Assembly: GCF_050632745.1 (NCBI RefSeq)
Contig: NZ_JBODSD010000004.1
Location: 1 to 64,000 of the forward strand
Direction: 5' to 3'
Length of the DNA: 64,000 bases
Origin: Mumia sp050632745
Lineage (GTDB): Bacteria; Actinomycetota; Actinomycetes; Propionibacteriales; Nocardioidaceae
Positions 1 to 7,436 of the stretch are shown one piece after another. The stretch's first letter is position 1. The number at the start of each line of letters is the position of its first letter. A model generated the notes under the pieces. That model did no database searches and had not been told where the DNA came from. It worked only from the letters and a program-made list of their open reading frames with translations. The position numbers were made by a program, and so were the translations under genes.

Positions 1-1
1 A

Positions 2-184
2 GAGCGCTTCCACCGCACCCTGGCCGAGGGCTGGGCCTTCAAGAAGTTCTACAACTCCGAATCAGCCCGCCTCGCCGCCCTGCCAGCATGGCTCCACGAG
101 TACAACCACCACCGGCCCCACTCAGCACTCGGCAAAGCCGCACCCATCACCAGGTTGAACAACCTGGCTGGACATCACAGCTAG
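2..184 (+). CDS. IS481-family transposase, 3' end (partial)
   Basis: The reading frame is open from the left edge and stops at 182-184, giving 60 residues. It begins ERFHRTL, which in IS481/IS3-type integrase cores carries the last acidic residue of the DDE triad, and continues with EYNHHRPHSALG, the usual C-terminal signature of this transposase family. Only the C-terminus is in the window, so it cannot be told whether the element is intact. Its stop codon overlaps the stop of the convergent HesB-like gene. No terminal inverted repeat could be recognised, because the IS right end would have to lie inside or beyond that gene. Confidence 0.8.
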   Translation, partial: ERFHRTLAEGWAFKKFYNSESARLAALPAWLHEYNHHRPHSALGKAAPITRLNNLAGHHS

Positions 185-465
185 CGCGGCGGCTGCGGCG
201 CGAGCTGGAACTGCACGTCCCCGTCGGGAGTGACCTGGGCGTCGAGGATCTTGTCGTCGAGCAGCTGCGAGGCCGTCTCCTCGAGGTAGACCTTCGCCTC
301 CCCGTCCTCGACGAGCGTGTCCCCCGGCTCGCCGGTGAGCACGGCGGCGATGGCGAACCCACCGTCATTCGGTCCGCTGATGCGGAGGCCTCCGTTCTCG
401 GACGGGACCTGCTTGTTGACGAGGGTCGTGACGATGTCGCTGGCGTTCTCGGTGAGGGTGAGCAC
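181..465 (-). CDS. HesB/IscA-like Fe-S assembly family protein
   Basis: This 94-residue protein has the A-type carrier fold pattern: an N-terminal LTLTENASDIV, a central GGLRISGP strand, and GDTLVEDGEAKVYLEE near the middle. The family normally binds iron or Fe-S clusters through a C...CxC motif. No cysteine is present here, so it is a cysteine-less actinobacterial variant and its cofactor role is uncertain. Start is GTG, preceded by GGAGAG. It lies 85 bases downstream of the amidohydrolase on the same strand and may be the last gene of that operon. Its 3' end touches a transposase end. Confidence 0.75.
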   Translation of the reverse strand: MLTLTENASDIVTTLVNKQVPSENGGLRISGPNDGGFAIAAVLTGEPGDTLVEDGEAKVYLEETASQLLDDKILDAQVTPDGDVQFQLAPQPPR

Positions 466-550
466 GAGCTCTCCTTCCGTGGCGGTCAGATCCCCTCCAC
501 CGTTCGTCGCACCATCGACTCGTTCAAGCGCGAGTCCAGTGGGTGGACCT

Positions 551-1558
551 TCACGCCGCAGGGCGACCGAGCCGCGCCACCGTCTCCTCGACGTCCATGC
601 CGTGCAGCCGGAGCAGGTTCTCGCCCAGGATCTTGCGCTTCGCCTGCTCGGTCAGCGGCGGATAGCCGTACCCCTCGACGAGGTCCTGCGGGATCTCGAA
701 GTCCCAGAACGCCTGCAGCGCCCACTGCGGCTGCCAGATCGGCGCCTCGCTGCCGTAGACGATCTTGTCCTCGCCGCACCAGAACAGCAGCTTGCCGAGG
801 ATCTCCGCGAACTGGCGAGGCGCGCGGACCACGAAGTTGATCGTGGCCGCCAGCGACGCGTACAGGTTCGGGAAGCGGATCAGCTGCCAGCACGTCTCGT
901 CGAGGAACGGCAGCCCGACGTGGTAGATCACGAAGTTGATGTCCGGGAAGGCGTCGGCGGCCCCGTCCATGTCCCAGGTCTGCGTGTGCTCGATCATCTG
1001 CGGGCCGAGCGGGACGCCCTTGTGCACGCCGACGAGGTTCACCCCGAGCTCCTGCATCCGCTCGAACACCGGGAAGGCGACCCCGGGATCGTCCATCCGC
1101 CAGGGCACCTGACCGCCGTCCTCGTAGCGGACGTTGTAGAACTTGAAGGCCTTCGCCCCGAACTCCTCGACCTGCCGCGTGACCTCGTCGAGCGCCCGTT
1201 GTCCCTCGAGCGGGTTGACGGTGCCCCACATGACGGTGCGGTCGGGGTCGCGCTCGGCCATCTTGGCGCACTCGGTCCACGGCGAGAGCCCGTCCTTGTA
1301 GAGGTCGGTGAGCGGGAGCGGCATCGCGACGAGCATGTCGGTGTCCGAGTTCTCGTACACCATCTGGTGGATCTCCTCGGGCGTCCACCTGTGCAGGAAC
1401 TCGTCGGCCGACATGAGCGGCTGGCCCTCGGGGGTGAGCACGGTGTGGAACGCGTACAGGTGGTTGGAGAACATCTGGCCGGCCGGACCGCGGGCGTTGT
1501 CGGCCTCGAAGTTGAACGGGTGGGCGACCCCGTCGAACACGAACGCGTCACCGATCAT
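551..1558 (-). CDS. Amidohydrolase-2 family protein, monooxygenase-cluster type
   Basis: A 335-residue TIM-barrel amidohydrolase (COG2159 type). Visible blocks are WRMDDPGVAFPVFERMQELG, HKGVPLGP, NFVIYHVG and a C-terminal KRKILGENLLRLHGMD. From memory these blocks resemble the amidohydrolase encoded beside actinobacterial propane/acetone-type diiron monooxygenases, where it is thought to help maturation rather than act in catabolism. That link is family knowledge, not proven here. The N-terminal HxH metal motif of classical members is not evident (the start reads FDGVAHPFNF), so it may not be a normal hydrolase. I chose the ATG six bases after AGGAGG; it overlaps the upstream DUF59 stop as TGATG, which implies translational coupling. 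Confidence 0.75.
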   Translation of the reverse strand: MIGDAFVFDGVAHPFNFEADNARGPAGQMFSNHLYAFHTVLTPEGQPLMSADEFLHRWTPEEIHQMVYENSDTDMLVAMPLPLTDLYKDGLSPWTECAKMAERDPDRTVMWGTVNPLEGQRALDEVTRQVEEFGAKAFKFYNVRYEDGGQVPWRMDDPGVAFPVFERMQELGVNLVGVHKGVPLGPQMIEHTQTWDMDGAADAFPDINFVIYHVGLPFLDETCWQLIRFPNLYASLAATINFVVRAPRQFAEILGKLLFWCGEDKIVYGSEAPIWQPQWALQAFWDFEIPQDLVEGYGYPPLTEQAKRKILGENLLRLHGMDVEETVARLGRPAA

Positions 1559-1938
1559 CACGAACCTCCTGCTGGTGTCTTGTCGCGGACGTACGCCGCG
1601 GGGTCGCCGACCGCCGCCGGGTCCGGGAGGAACCGCAACCGCTCGCGCGCGCCGGCGCTGAGCCGCTCAGGGGTCCACGCCTGCGACCACACGACCTCGA
1701 CCGACGCGTCGGTGACGCCGGGCAGGGCGCGGACGGCGGACTCCGCCTCGGAGAGGACTGTGGTGGCGAAGGGGCACCAGCCCGACGTGAGCAGCAGCTC
1801 GACGCGGGCGACCCCGTCCTCGACCTCGGCGCGGTGGAGCAGCCCCATGTCGACCACGGAGATGCCCTTCTCGCGACAGCACGGGTCGTACACGGCGCGC
1901 AGGGCGTCGCGGATCGTCGTGTCGACCGTCTCGGCCAT
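1558..1938 (-). CDS. DUF59/MIP18-family metal-sulfur assembly factor
   Basis: This 126-residue protein starts MAETVDTTIRDALRAVYDP, the usual DUF59 opening, followed by VVDMGLL and a cysteine in the SGWCPFATTV loop. DUF59 proteins (SufT, PaaD and relatives) assist Fe-S or metal-centre assembly. The start was set at the ATG preceded by GGGAGGGACC rather than at an upstream in-frame ATG. It is the first gene of an operon with the amidohydrolase (TGATG overlap) and perhaps the HesB-like gene. The operon is divergent from an IclR regulator with a palindrome between them, so control by that regulator is likely. No monooxygenase subunit is in the window. Confidence 0.85.
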   Translation of the reverse strand: MAETVDTTIRDALRAVYDPCCREKGISVVDMGLLHRAEVEDGVARVELLLTSGWCPFATTVLSEAESAVRALPGVTDASVEVVWSQAWTPERLSAGARERLRFLPDPAAVGDPAAYVRDKTPAGGS

Positions 1939-2008
1939 GGTCCCTCCCGGTACGCGGCCATCGTCGCGCGGCGCCACGCACGTCGGTAGGCGTCTGGCGC
2001 GGGCGGGA

Positions 2009-2023
2009 TTTCGCATGGCGAAA
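2009..2023. promoter_or_regulatory. Palindrome, candidate IclR operator
   Basis: TTTCGCATGGCGAAA has perfect 6-base arms around a 3-base spacer. It lies between the divergent DUF59 operon (start 1938) and the IclR gene (start 2095). IclR-family proteins commonly bind palindromes of this size in the promoter they share with a divergent operon. Binding itself is inferred. Confidence 0.6.
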
Positions 2024-2094
2024 CGGGCGGGCGGGTGGATCAATCCCTCGTACGACGGGGGCCGGCGGGTCTAGATTCGGGTCGAGGAGCCCCC

Positions 2095-2862
2095 ATGAAC
2101 GAGGTGTCGTCCGGTCGTCCCGAGGACTTCGTGCAGAGCGTGGCGAGAGCGCTGCGCGTGCTCGAGACCGTCGGCGCGCACCCACGTCTGCCGGTCAAGG
2201 CGATCGCCCGACGCTGCGGGCTCAACCTCTCGACGACGTACCACCTGGCGCGCACCCTCGCGTACGAGGGATACCTCGAGCGCTTGGAGGACGGGACGTA
2301 CGTCGCGGGACCGGAGGTGGCGCGCCGGTTCTACGACCGGCTGGCCGGACTCGGCGAGCCTCGCGCGGCGCACGACGTGCTGCGGACGCTCACGGCGCGG
2401 ACCGGCTACAGCTCGTACCTCGGCCGGATCAGCGGCGGTGAGGTCGTGGTCGCCGACTGCGTTGAGGGGCCGCTGTCGCCGTACCTGGAGGAGTTCGAGC
2501 GCGGCCTCGCCGTCTCCGCGCACGCGACCGCCCTCGGGCAGGCGCTGCTCGTGTCCTTCCCGGCACGCGAGAGGCGCGCGTACCTCGCCGAGGTCGGCCT
2601 TCGCCCGTTCACCGCGCACACCCGGACCGACCTCGAGACGCTCGACGCCGCCCTCGCCTCGCTCGCCCCGTCGGCGGTGGTCGTGGAGCACGGCGAGTTC
2701 CGCGACGGGGTCTCGTGCGCGGCCACCCTCGTACGACCGGGGCCGGGGTTCGCGGGACCGGTCTGGGCCGTCGTGGTGAGCGCGCGGGGCGAGGACGTCC
2801 CGCAGCCGGTGCGCGAGGAGCTGCTGGCGGCCGGGGTCGCGCTCGCGGCAGCGGCGGCGTGA
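2095..2862 (+). CDS. IclR-family transcriptional regulator
   Basis: A 255-residue regulator. The N-terminal winged helix (about residues 10-70) reads ALRVLETVGAHPRLPVKAIA followed by GLNLSTTYHLARTL and YLERLEDGTYVAG. The C-terminal part matches the IclR effector domain, including SAHATALGQALL. The start is the ATG after GAGGAGCCCCC; a longer frame reaches upstream but has no ribosome site. It is divergent from the DUF59/amidohydrolase operon with the 2009-2023 palindrome between, so it probably controls that operon and itself. The effector is unknown. Confidence 0.9.
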   Translation: MNEVSSGRPEDFVQSVARALRVLETVGAHPRLPVKAIARRCGLNLSTTYHLARTLAYEGYLERLEDGTYVAGPEVARRFYDRLAGLGEPRAAHDVLRTLTARTGYSSYLGRISGGEVVVADCVEGPLSPYLEEFERGLAVSAHATALGQALLVSFPARERRAYLAEVGLRPFTAHTRTDLETLDAALASLAPSAVVVEHGEFRDGVSCAATLVRPGPGFAGPVWAVVVSARGEDVPQPVREELLAAGVALAAAAA

Positions 2863-2881
2863 GGCGAGAGGAGGCGGTCGC

Positions 2882-3829
2882 GTGACCCATCCGCCGGGGC
2901 CGCTGAACCCGCCGTCACCGTCGGGCGACGTCGAGCTCATGAAGCGGTCGCTCATCACCGTGCTCGACCGCAAGCCGGCCGCGCGCACCTCGCGCGTCCA
3001 TCCGGAGGTGCGGAAGGTCCTCGAGCGCGCGGTCGACCGGCTGACGGCGCTGACCGGCATCTCCGGAGACGGCTCGGACTCCACGACACGCGACGCTCGG
3101 CTGGGGGCGATCCGCCGCGAGCACGCGTGGTTGACGACCGCGACGCCGAAGAACCCGCCGTCCGAGGAGCAGTCGTGGATGCTGGTCGACGAGCTGCAGA
3201 CGCTCTGGATCACCACGGCGAGCACGGTGGCGATCGCCGACGCGGTCACCCGGGCGAGCGACCCGGCGGCACCGGAGGGACTCGCCGCGACGGCGCAGCG
3301 TGACTGGCTTCTGGGCAACCACCTCGAGCACCAGCGGGGCCGGTCGCGCGCCCGTGCACGGCACGCGCTCCGCGCACGCTACCTCCGCAACGCCGGATAC
3401 ATGCTGACGTCGTTGGTGGTCGTGGCGACCGTCGTCGCGCTGGTCATCAGCGACGACGACGGCGTCATCCTCCTCTGCGGGCTCGCCGGGGCGATCGGAG
3501 GGACGCTCGCTGGGGCGCTCAGCATCCGCGACACGCGCAAGCTGCGCGACGCCCTCTTCTTCCAGACCTGGTGGTGGGTGCAGCCGGCGGTGGGCTTCGC
3601 CGTCGGGCTCTTCGTGTACGCGGTGCTCTCGTCGCAGGTGATCATCCTGCCCGGGTCCGATGCGACCGAGACCGTCGTGCGGTCGACGAGCCTGATCGCG
3701 TACGCCTTCGTCGGCGGCTTCTCCGAGCCCTGGCTGCTCGGCGTCATCAGCCGCATCGGTGGAGTCGCGGACAAGGCCGCCACGGACAAGGAGCGGACCT
3801 CGGCAGAGCCCCCGGGCAGCTCTCCGTAG
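2882..3829 (+). CDS. Membrane protein of unknown function
   Basis: A 315-residue protein I cannot assign to a family. Residues 1-165 are soluble and partly helical. From about residue 170 there are hydrophobic stretches (MLTSLVVVATVVALVI, VILLCGLAGAIGGTLAGALS, WVQPAVGFAVGLFVYAVL, then a weaker LIAYAFVGGFSEPWLLGVI), suggesting four membrane passes with a large N-terminal cytoplasmic domain. It starts at GTG after GAGAGGAGGCG, 19 bases behind the IclR gene, so it may be cotranscribed. It ends in a hairpin shared with the convergent VOC gene. Confidence 0.7.
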   Translation: MTHPPGPLNPPSPSGDVELMKRSLITVLDRKPAARTSRVHPEVRKVLERAVDRLTALTGISGDGSDSTTRDARLGAIRREHAWLTTATPKNPPSEEQSWMLVDELQTLWITTASTVAIADAVTRASDPAAPEGLAATAQRDWLLGNHLEHQRGRSRARARHALRARYLRNAGYMLTSLVVVATVVALVISDDDGVILLCGLAGAIGGTLAGALSIRDTRKLRDALFFQTWWWVQPAVGFAVGLFVYAVLSSQVIILPGSDATETVVRSTSLIAYAFVGGFSEPWLLGVISRIGGVADKAATDKERTSAEPPGSSP

Positions 3830-3854
3830 CCGACGGTGATGAGCCGTTCTACGG
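3824..3854. terminator. Hairpin between convergent genes
   Basis: CCGTAG (3824-3829) pairs with CTACGG (3849-3854), and inside it ACGG (3833-3836) pairs with CCGT (3844-3847). It spans the 3' ends of the membrane-protein gene and the VOC gene, so a bidirectional terminator is the likely role. Confidence 0.5.
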
Positions 3855-4604
3855 GTGCGTGAGCCGCGTACGCGACAGGAACGCCTCTGGGCTGCGTGAC
3901 TCGAGAAGCTCGACGAGCACACCGTCTCCCGTCGTGCCGTAGCAGACGGCCGCGATGCCACCGCTCGACACCGTGACGTCGTGGTGCCAGCCCACGGACT
4001 CGAGACCCTCGCGTACGACGTCGATCCCGTCGACGTCCAGGCACAGGTGGTTCACCCCGAGGTCCACGGGGCGAGCGGGTGCCGCGGTCGCGCCGCCGGC
4101 GACCTCGACCTCGACCGGGCCGGGGATCGTGGGCAGGGTGTTCGCGTCGGCGTCGGCGACCTGGACGAGCACGCCGACGAGCCCGGTCGGGGTGTCGGGT
4201 GCGGCCGCCACGAGCGTGACGGGCGTCCCGTCAGGGCAGCTCACGCGGCGCTCCCCCAGCGACGTGCCGCCGGCGGCGATCGCACGGGCGCGGGTGTCGT
4301 CCGGGTCGGCGGTCGCCCAGACGAGCCCCGTGATCCCGGGCGCTCCCGGCTCCCGTCGGGCGGGCGCCGGTGACGAGAACGCGAACAGCTCCATGAACGC
4401 GGCGTCCGTGCGGACGAGCACCACCTCCGCAGCGGTCCCCTCGGTCGCGAGCGACTCGTCCGCCGGCACCGTGCCGACGGGCCACCCGAACGCGCCGTGC
4501 TCGGCCGCGGCCAGGCCCTCACTCCAGAACCGGCGTGCCGCCTCGAGGTCCGCGACGCTGATGCCGACGTGGTTGAGGGCGACCACGCGCCCGGCGTTCT
4601 CCAT
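3849..4604 (-). CDS. VOC (glyoxalase-fold) protein
   Basis: A 251-residue two-module protein. Module 1 (about 8-120) opens LNHVGISVADLEAARRFW and module 2 (about 180-245) opens LGVNHLCLDVDGIDVVREGL, the typical beta-alpha-beta-beta-beta starts with a metal-ligand histidine in each. Fold members include glyoxalases, extradiol dioxygenases and epimerases; no specific reaction can be named. It lies 18 bases after the GH2 gene on the same strand, so it could be the third gene of that operon. It also has its own TAGGTT box six bases before the ATG, fitting an internal leaderless promoter. Confidence 0.8.
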   Translation of the reverse strand: MENAGRVVALNHVGISVADLEAARRFWSEGLAAAEHGAFGWPVGTVPADESLATEGTAAEVVLVRTDAAFMELFAFSSPAPARREPGAPGITGLVWATADPDDTRARAIAAGGTSLGERRVSCPDGTPVTLVAAAPDTPTGLVGVLVQVADADANTLPTIPGPVEVEVAGGATAAPARPVDLGVNHLCLDVDGIDVVREGLESVGWHHDVTVSSGGIAAVCYGTTGDGVLVELLESRSPEAFLSRTRLTHP

Positions 4605-4610
4605 GGCGGG

Positions 4611-4616
4611 AACCTA
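4611..4616 (-). promoter_or_regulatory. Leaderless -10 box of the VOC gene
   Basis: TAGGTT on the minus strand is followed after six bases by the ATG at 4604. The TANNNT-N6-ATG arrangement is typical of leaderless actinobacterial promoters. The same layout recurs at eight other genes here. Confidence 0.4.
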
Positions 4617-4622
4617 CCGGTC

Positions 4623-7436
4623 CTACCAGCGGTTGTGGACCTCCTCCGCCCAGCCGACGATCTCGTCGACGCGGATCCACGCACCTCCCTCGTCGCGGAC
4701 CGCACCGGACCAGTGTCCGAAGCACTGGTGGGTCCGCGACGAGAACACCTTGAGGTCCGTCGCCGCCGCCTTCACGTGGAAGGGCGTGAACGTGAGGTCG
4801 ACCGTCTCGCCGGTGACGCGCCACGGCGCCATCCAGTCGTCGGTGTCGTAGCTCCAGACGAGCTCCTCGCTGATCTTCGACAGACGGCCGTCGACCAGCA
4901 GGGAGTTCTCGACCGAACCCGTCCCGTCGGTCCACGTGCCTCCGACCTGGATCCCTATGGGCCGACCACCGGTGCGTCCGGAGCCGGCACCCCAGTTCCA
5001 GGTGACGGCGTACGGCCAGCGGCCGCGCCCGTGGTCCAGCGTGGCCCAGGACTCGCCCTCCGGGACGACGTACGCCACGCCGTCGACGCTCACCGTCCCG
5101 GTGGCCGGCCGAGCGACGTCCTTGACGGTGTACTGGAAGAGCCGGTCGGTCCACGGCACGACGACGCCCAAGCACTCGTGGCCGGCTGGCCGGTGGGCGA
5201 GGACGTCGAGCGCGATGCGCTCCCCTCGTGCCCGCAGGCGCGTGCCTCCTTCGACCTCGTCGATGGCGATCTGCACCTGCTTCGTCCGAGCACGCGCCGG
5301 GCCCGCGCCGAGCGTGCCGGGCAGGGTGGCGCTGCGCCCGAGCACGCAGATCGCGTCGTGGGAGATCGTCTCGCCCGTCGCCCGGTCGAGCAGCCAGATG
5401 CCGTGCACCGCCGCGTAGTCGATGTCGGAGACCACCAGCGACGCGATGTGCGTCGGCGTCGTCACCGCCCAGTACTCCCAACGCTTGTTGCGTCCGCGCC
5501 CGACGCGACCTCGGCCTATCCCGTCGGTGATGACCTGCGGCGTACGGGTCCAGCCGACCGCGTCGGGGTTGAGACGCCCGTCCGGCCGCGTCAGGGAGAC
5601 GGGTGCCGTGATCTCGCGCTCGTGAACCGGCACCGGAAGGGCGGGCCCGCCTGCTGCCCGAGCGAGGCGTTGCCGGAGCCGCTGGTTGGACGTGCGCACG
5701 GCGTCGGCGTCCACCTTCAGCACACGACGGTCGTACGTCATGAGACCGTTCGTCTCCTCCTCGACGTCCGCGAGCTGGGTGTAGACGAACGCCGCAAGGC
5801 CCTCGTCGACCGCCCGGCCGATCTCGTGGTGCTGGAGGCGGAGGAACGCGTACGCGAACGCGTCGCGGTCGGCGTACCGGCGGTAACCGAACTCCTTCTC
5901 GCTCCACACGTGGCCGGGGACGCGGTGGGAGTAGCCGCCGTACTCCGACAGCACGGCTGCACGGGCGTCCTCGGCGTCTGCACGCGACAGCCGGTAGGGC
6001 CGGAAGTAGACGTGCCGGCTCGCGAGGTCGCCGCCGCCCTGGTCGTGCCAGCCGCTGGCGTGGTCGACCACCCTGGTCGGGTCGAGGCGCTTGACCCGGT
6101 CGGCCACGCGGCGAGCGTCGAACTGCCCCCACCCCTCGTTGAACGGGACCCAGACGGCCACGCTCGGGACGGACTGCAGCAGTTCCACCGTCCGGTCGAG
6201 CTCGTCTGCGAACTCGGCGCGCCCCTCGGCATCCTGCCGACCGAACAGCCGGTGCCGCGTGTCGTCCAGCCGGACCGGAGCGACGACCGGCGTCGTGATC
6301 ACTGCCGCGTGGTAGGGCCGGCCGCCGTTGACCATGTCCTGCCAGACGAGCATGCCGAGGCGGTCGCAGTGGTGGTACCAGCGCAGCGGCTCGACCTTGA
6401 TGTGCTTGCGCAGCATCGTGAAGCCGAGCTCCCTGGCCGTGCGGATGTCGTGGACGAGGGCCTCGTCCGACGGCGCGGTGTACAGACCGTCGGGCCAGTA
6501 GCCCTGGTCGAGGAGTCCCGCGTGGAGGTACGGCTCGCCGTTGAGCAGGAGGCGGGTGCGCCCTGCGGTGTCGGGTCCGATCCCGAACGAGCGCATCCCG
6601 ACGTAGCTGGTGACGTGGTCGTCGCCGAGGCGCGCCGCGACGTCGTACAGGAACGGGTCGTCCGGGGACCAGGGGCGTACGCCGGGACCCAGCGGCACGC
6701 GCGTCGGGACACCGACCGGCACGTCACGTCGCACCACCTCGTGCCCGCCGGCGCTGACCACGACCTCGGCGAGCTCCTCCCCCGCGTCGGCGCCGCCGGC
6801 CGCGACCACGCACACCTCGACCGCGCCGGTCGCCAGGCGTGGGGTGAGGACCAGGCGCTCGATCCATCGCCGCGGGACGGACTCGAGCCACACGGTCTGC
6901 CAGATCCCGGACTGCGGCGTGTACCAGATGCCTCCCGGGCGCAGCGTCTGCTTGCCGCGGCTCCGCCAGGAGGTGTCGGTGACGTCGCGGACACGGACGA
7001 CGACCTCGTGCGTGGCGCCGTCGAAGCCGTCCGCCTCGAGCGCCGGCGTGATGTCGAGGGCGAACGGCAGGTAGCCGCCCCGGTGTCCGCCGACCGCGAT
7101 GCCGTTGACCCAGACCTCGCAGTCCTGGTCGACGGCGCCGAAGTGCAGCAGGACCTGGTCGCGGACGAAGCCGTCCGGCAGGGTGACAGTACGCCGGTAC
7201 CAGAGCGCCTCGTCCGGCTGCAGCGTGCGCCCGACTCCGGACAACGGTGCTTCGGGCGAGAACGGCACGAGGATCTGGCCGTCCCACCGGCTCGGTACGT
7301 CGGGAGCGGTCGCGCCCGTGACGGCGTACTCCCAGCGGCCGTTGAGGTTGAGGTAGGAGTCGCGGACCAGCTGGGGTCGCGGGTACTCGGGCAGCACGGC
7401 ATCGGGGTCCAGCGTCTCGCCCCACGGCGTCCTCAC
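4623..7436 (-). CDS. GH2 glycoside hydrolase fused to DUF2804
   Basis: A 937-residue protein without a signal peptide, so probably intracellular. Residues 1-605 are a GH2 enzyme: sugar-binding jelly roll (LNLNGRWEYAVTG, WVNGIAVGGHRGGY), immunoglobulin-like domain, then a TIM barrel with the acid/base in PFNEGWGQFD (E434) and the nucleophile in LSEYGG (E498). GH2 members are beta-galactosidases, glucuronidases and mannosidases; specificity is open. From residue 606 (EREITAPVSL, DGRLNPDAVGWTR, DHGRGRWPYAVTWNW, TDGTGSVENS, ending IVGWAEEVHNRW) the protein matches a complete DUF2804 domain, which is normally a separate protein of unknown function. Start is GTG overlapping the MFS stop as GTGA, so the two are coupled and the transporter probably supplies the substrate. 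Confidence 0.88.
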   Translation of the reverse strand: MRTPWGETLDPDAVLPEYPRPQLVRDSYLNLNGRWEYAVTGATAPDVPSRWDGQILVPFSPEAPLSGVGRTLQPDEALWYRRTVTLPDGFVRDQVLLHFGAVDQDCEVWVNGIAVGGHRGGYLPFALDITPALEADGFDGATHEVVVRVRDVTDTSWRSRGKQTLRPGGIWYTPQSGIWQTVWLESVPRRWIERLVLTPRLATGAVEVCVVAAGGADAGEELAEVVVSAGGHEVVRRDVPVGVPTRVPLGPGVRPWSPDDPFLYDVAARLGDDHVTSYVGMRSFGIGPDTAGRTRLLLNGEPYLHAGLLDQGYWPDGLYTAPSDEALVHDIRTARELGFTMLRKHIKVEPLRWYHHCDRLGMLVWQDMVNGGRPYHAAVITTPVVAPVRLDDTRHRLFGRQDAEGRAEFADELDRTVELLQSVPSVAVWVPFNEGWGQFDARRVADRVKRLDPTRVVDHASGWHDQGGGDLASRHVYFRPYRLSRADAEDARAAVLSEYGGYSHRVPGHVWSEKEFGYRRYADRDAFAYAFLRLQHHEIGRAVDEGLAAFVYTQLADVEEETNGLMTYDRRVLKVDADAVRTSNQRLRQRLARAAGGPALPVPVHEREITAPVSLTRPDGRLNPDAVGWTRTPQVITDGIGRGRVGRGRNKRWEYWAVTTPTHIASLVVSDIDYAAVHGIWLLDRATGETISHDAICVLGRSATLPGTLGAGPARARTKQVQIAIDEVEGGTRLRARGERIALDVLAHRPAGHECLGVVVPWTDRLFQYTVKDVARPATGTVSVDGVAYVVPEGESWATLDHGRGRWPYAVTWNWGAGSGRTGGRPIGIQVGGTWTDGTGSVENSLLVDGRLSKISEELVWSYDTDDWMAPWRVTGETVDLTFTPFHVKAAATDLKVFSSRTHQCFGHWSGAVRDEGGAWIRVDEIVGWAEEVHNRW

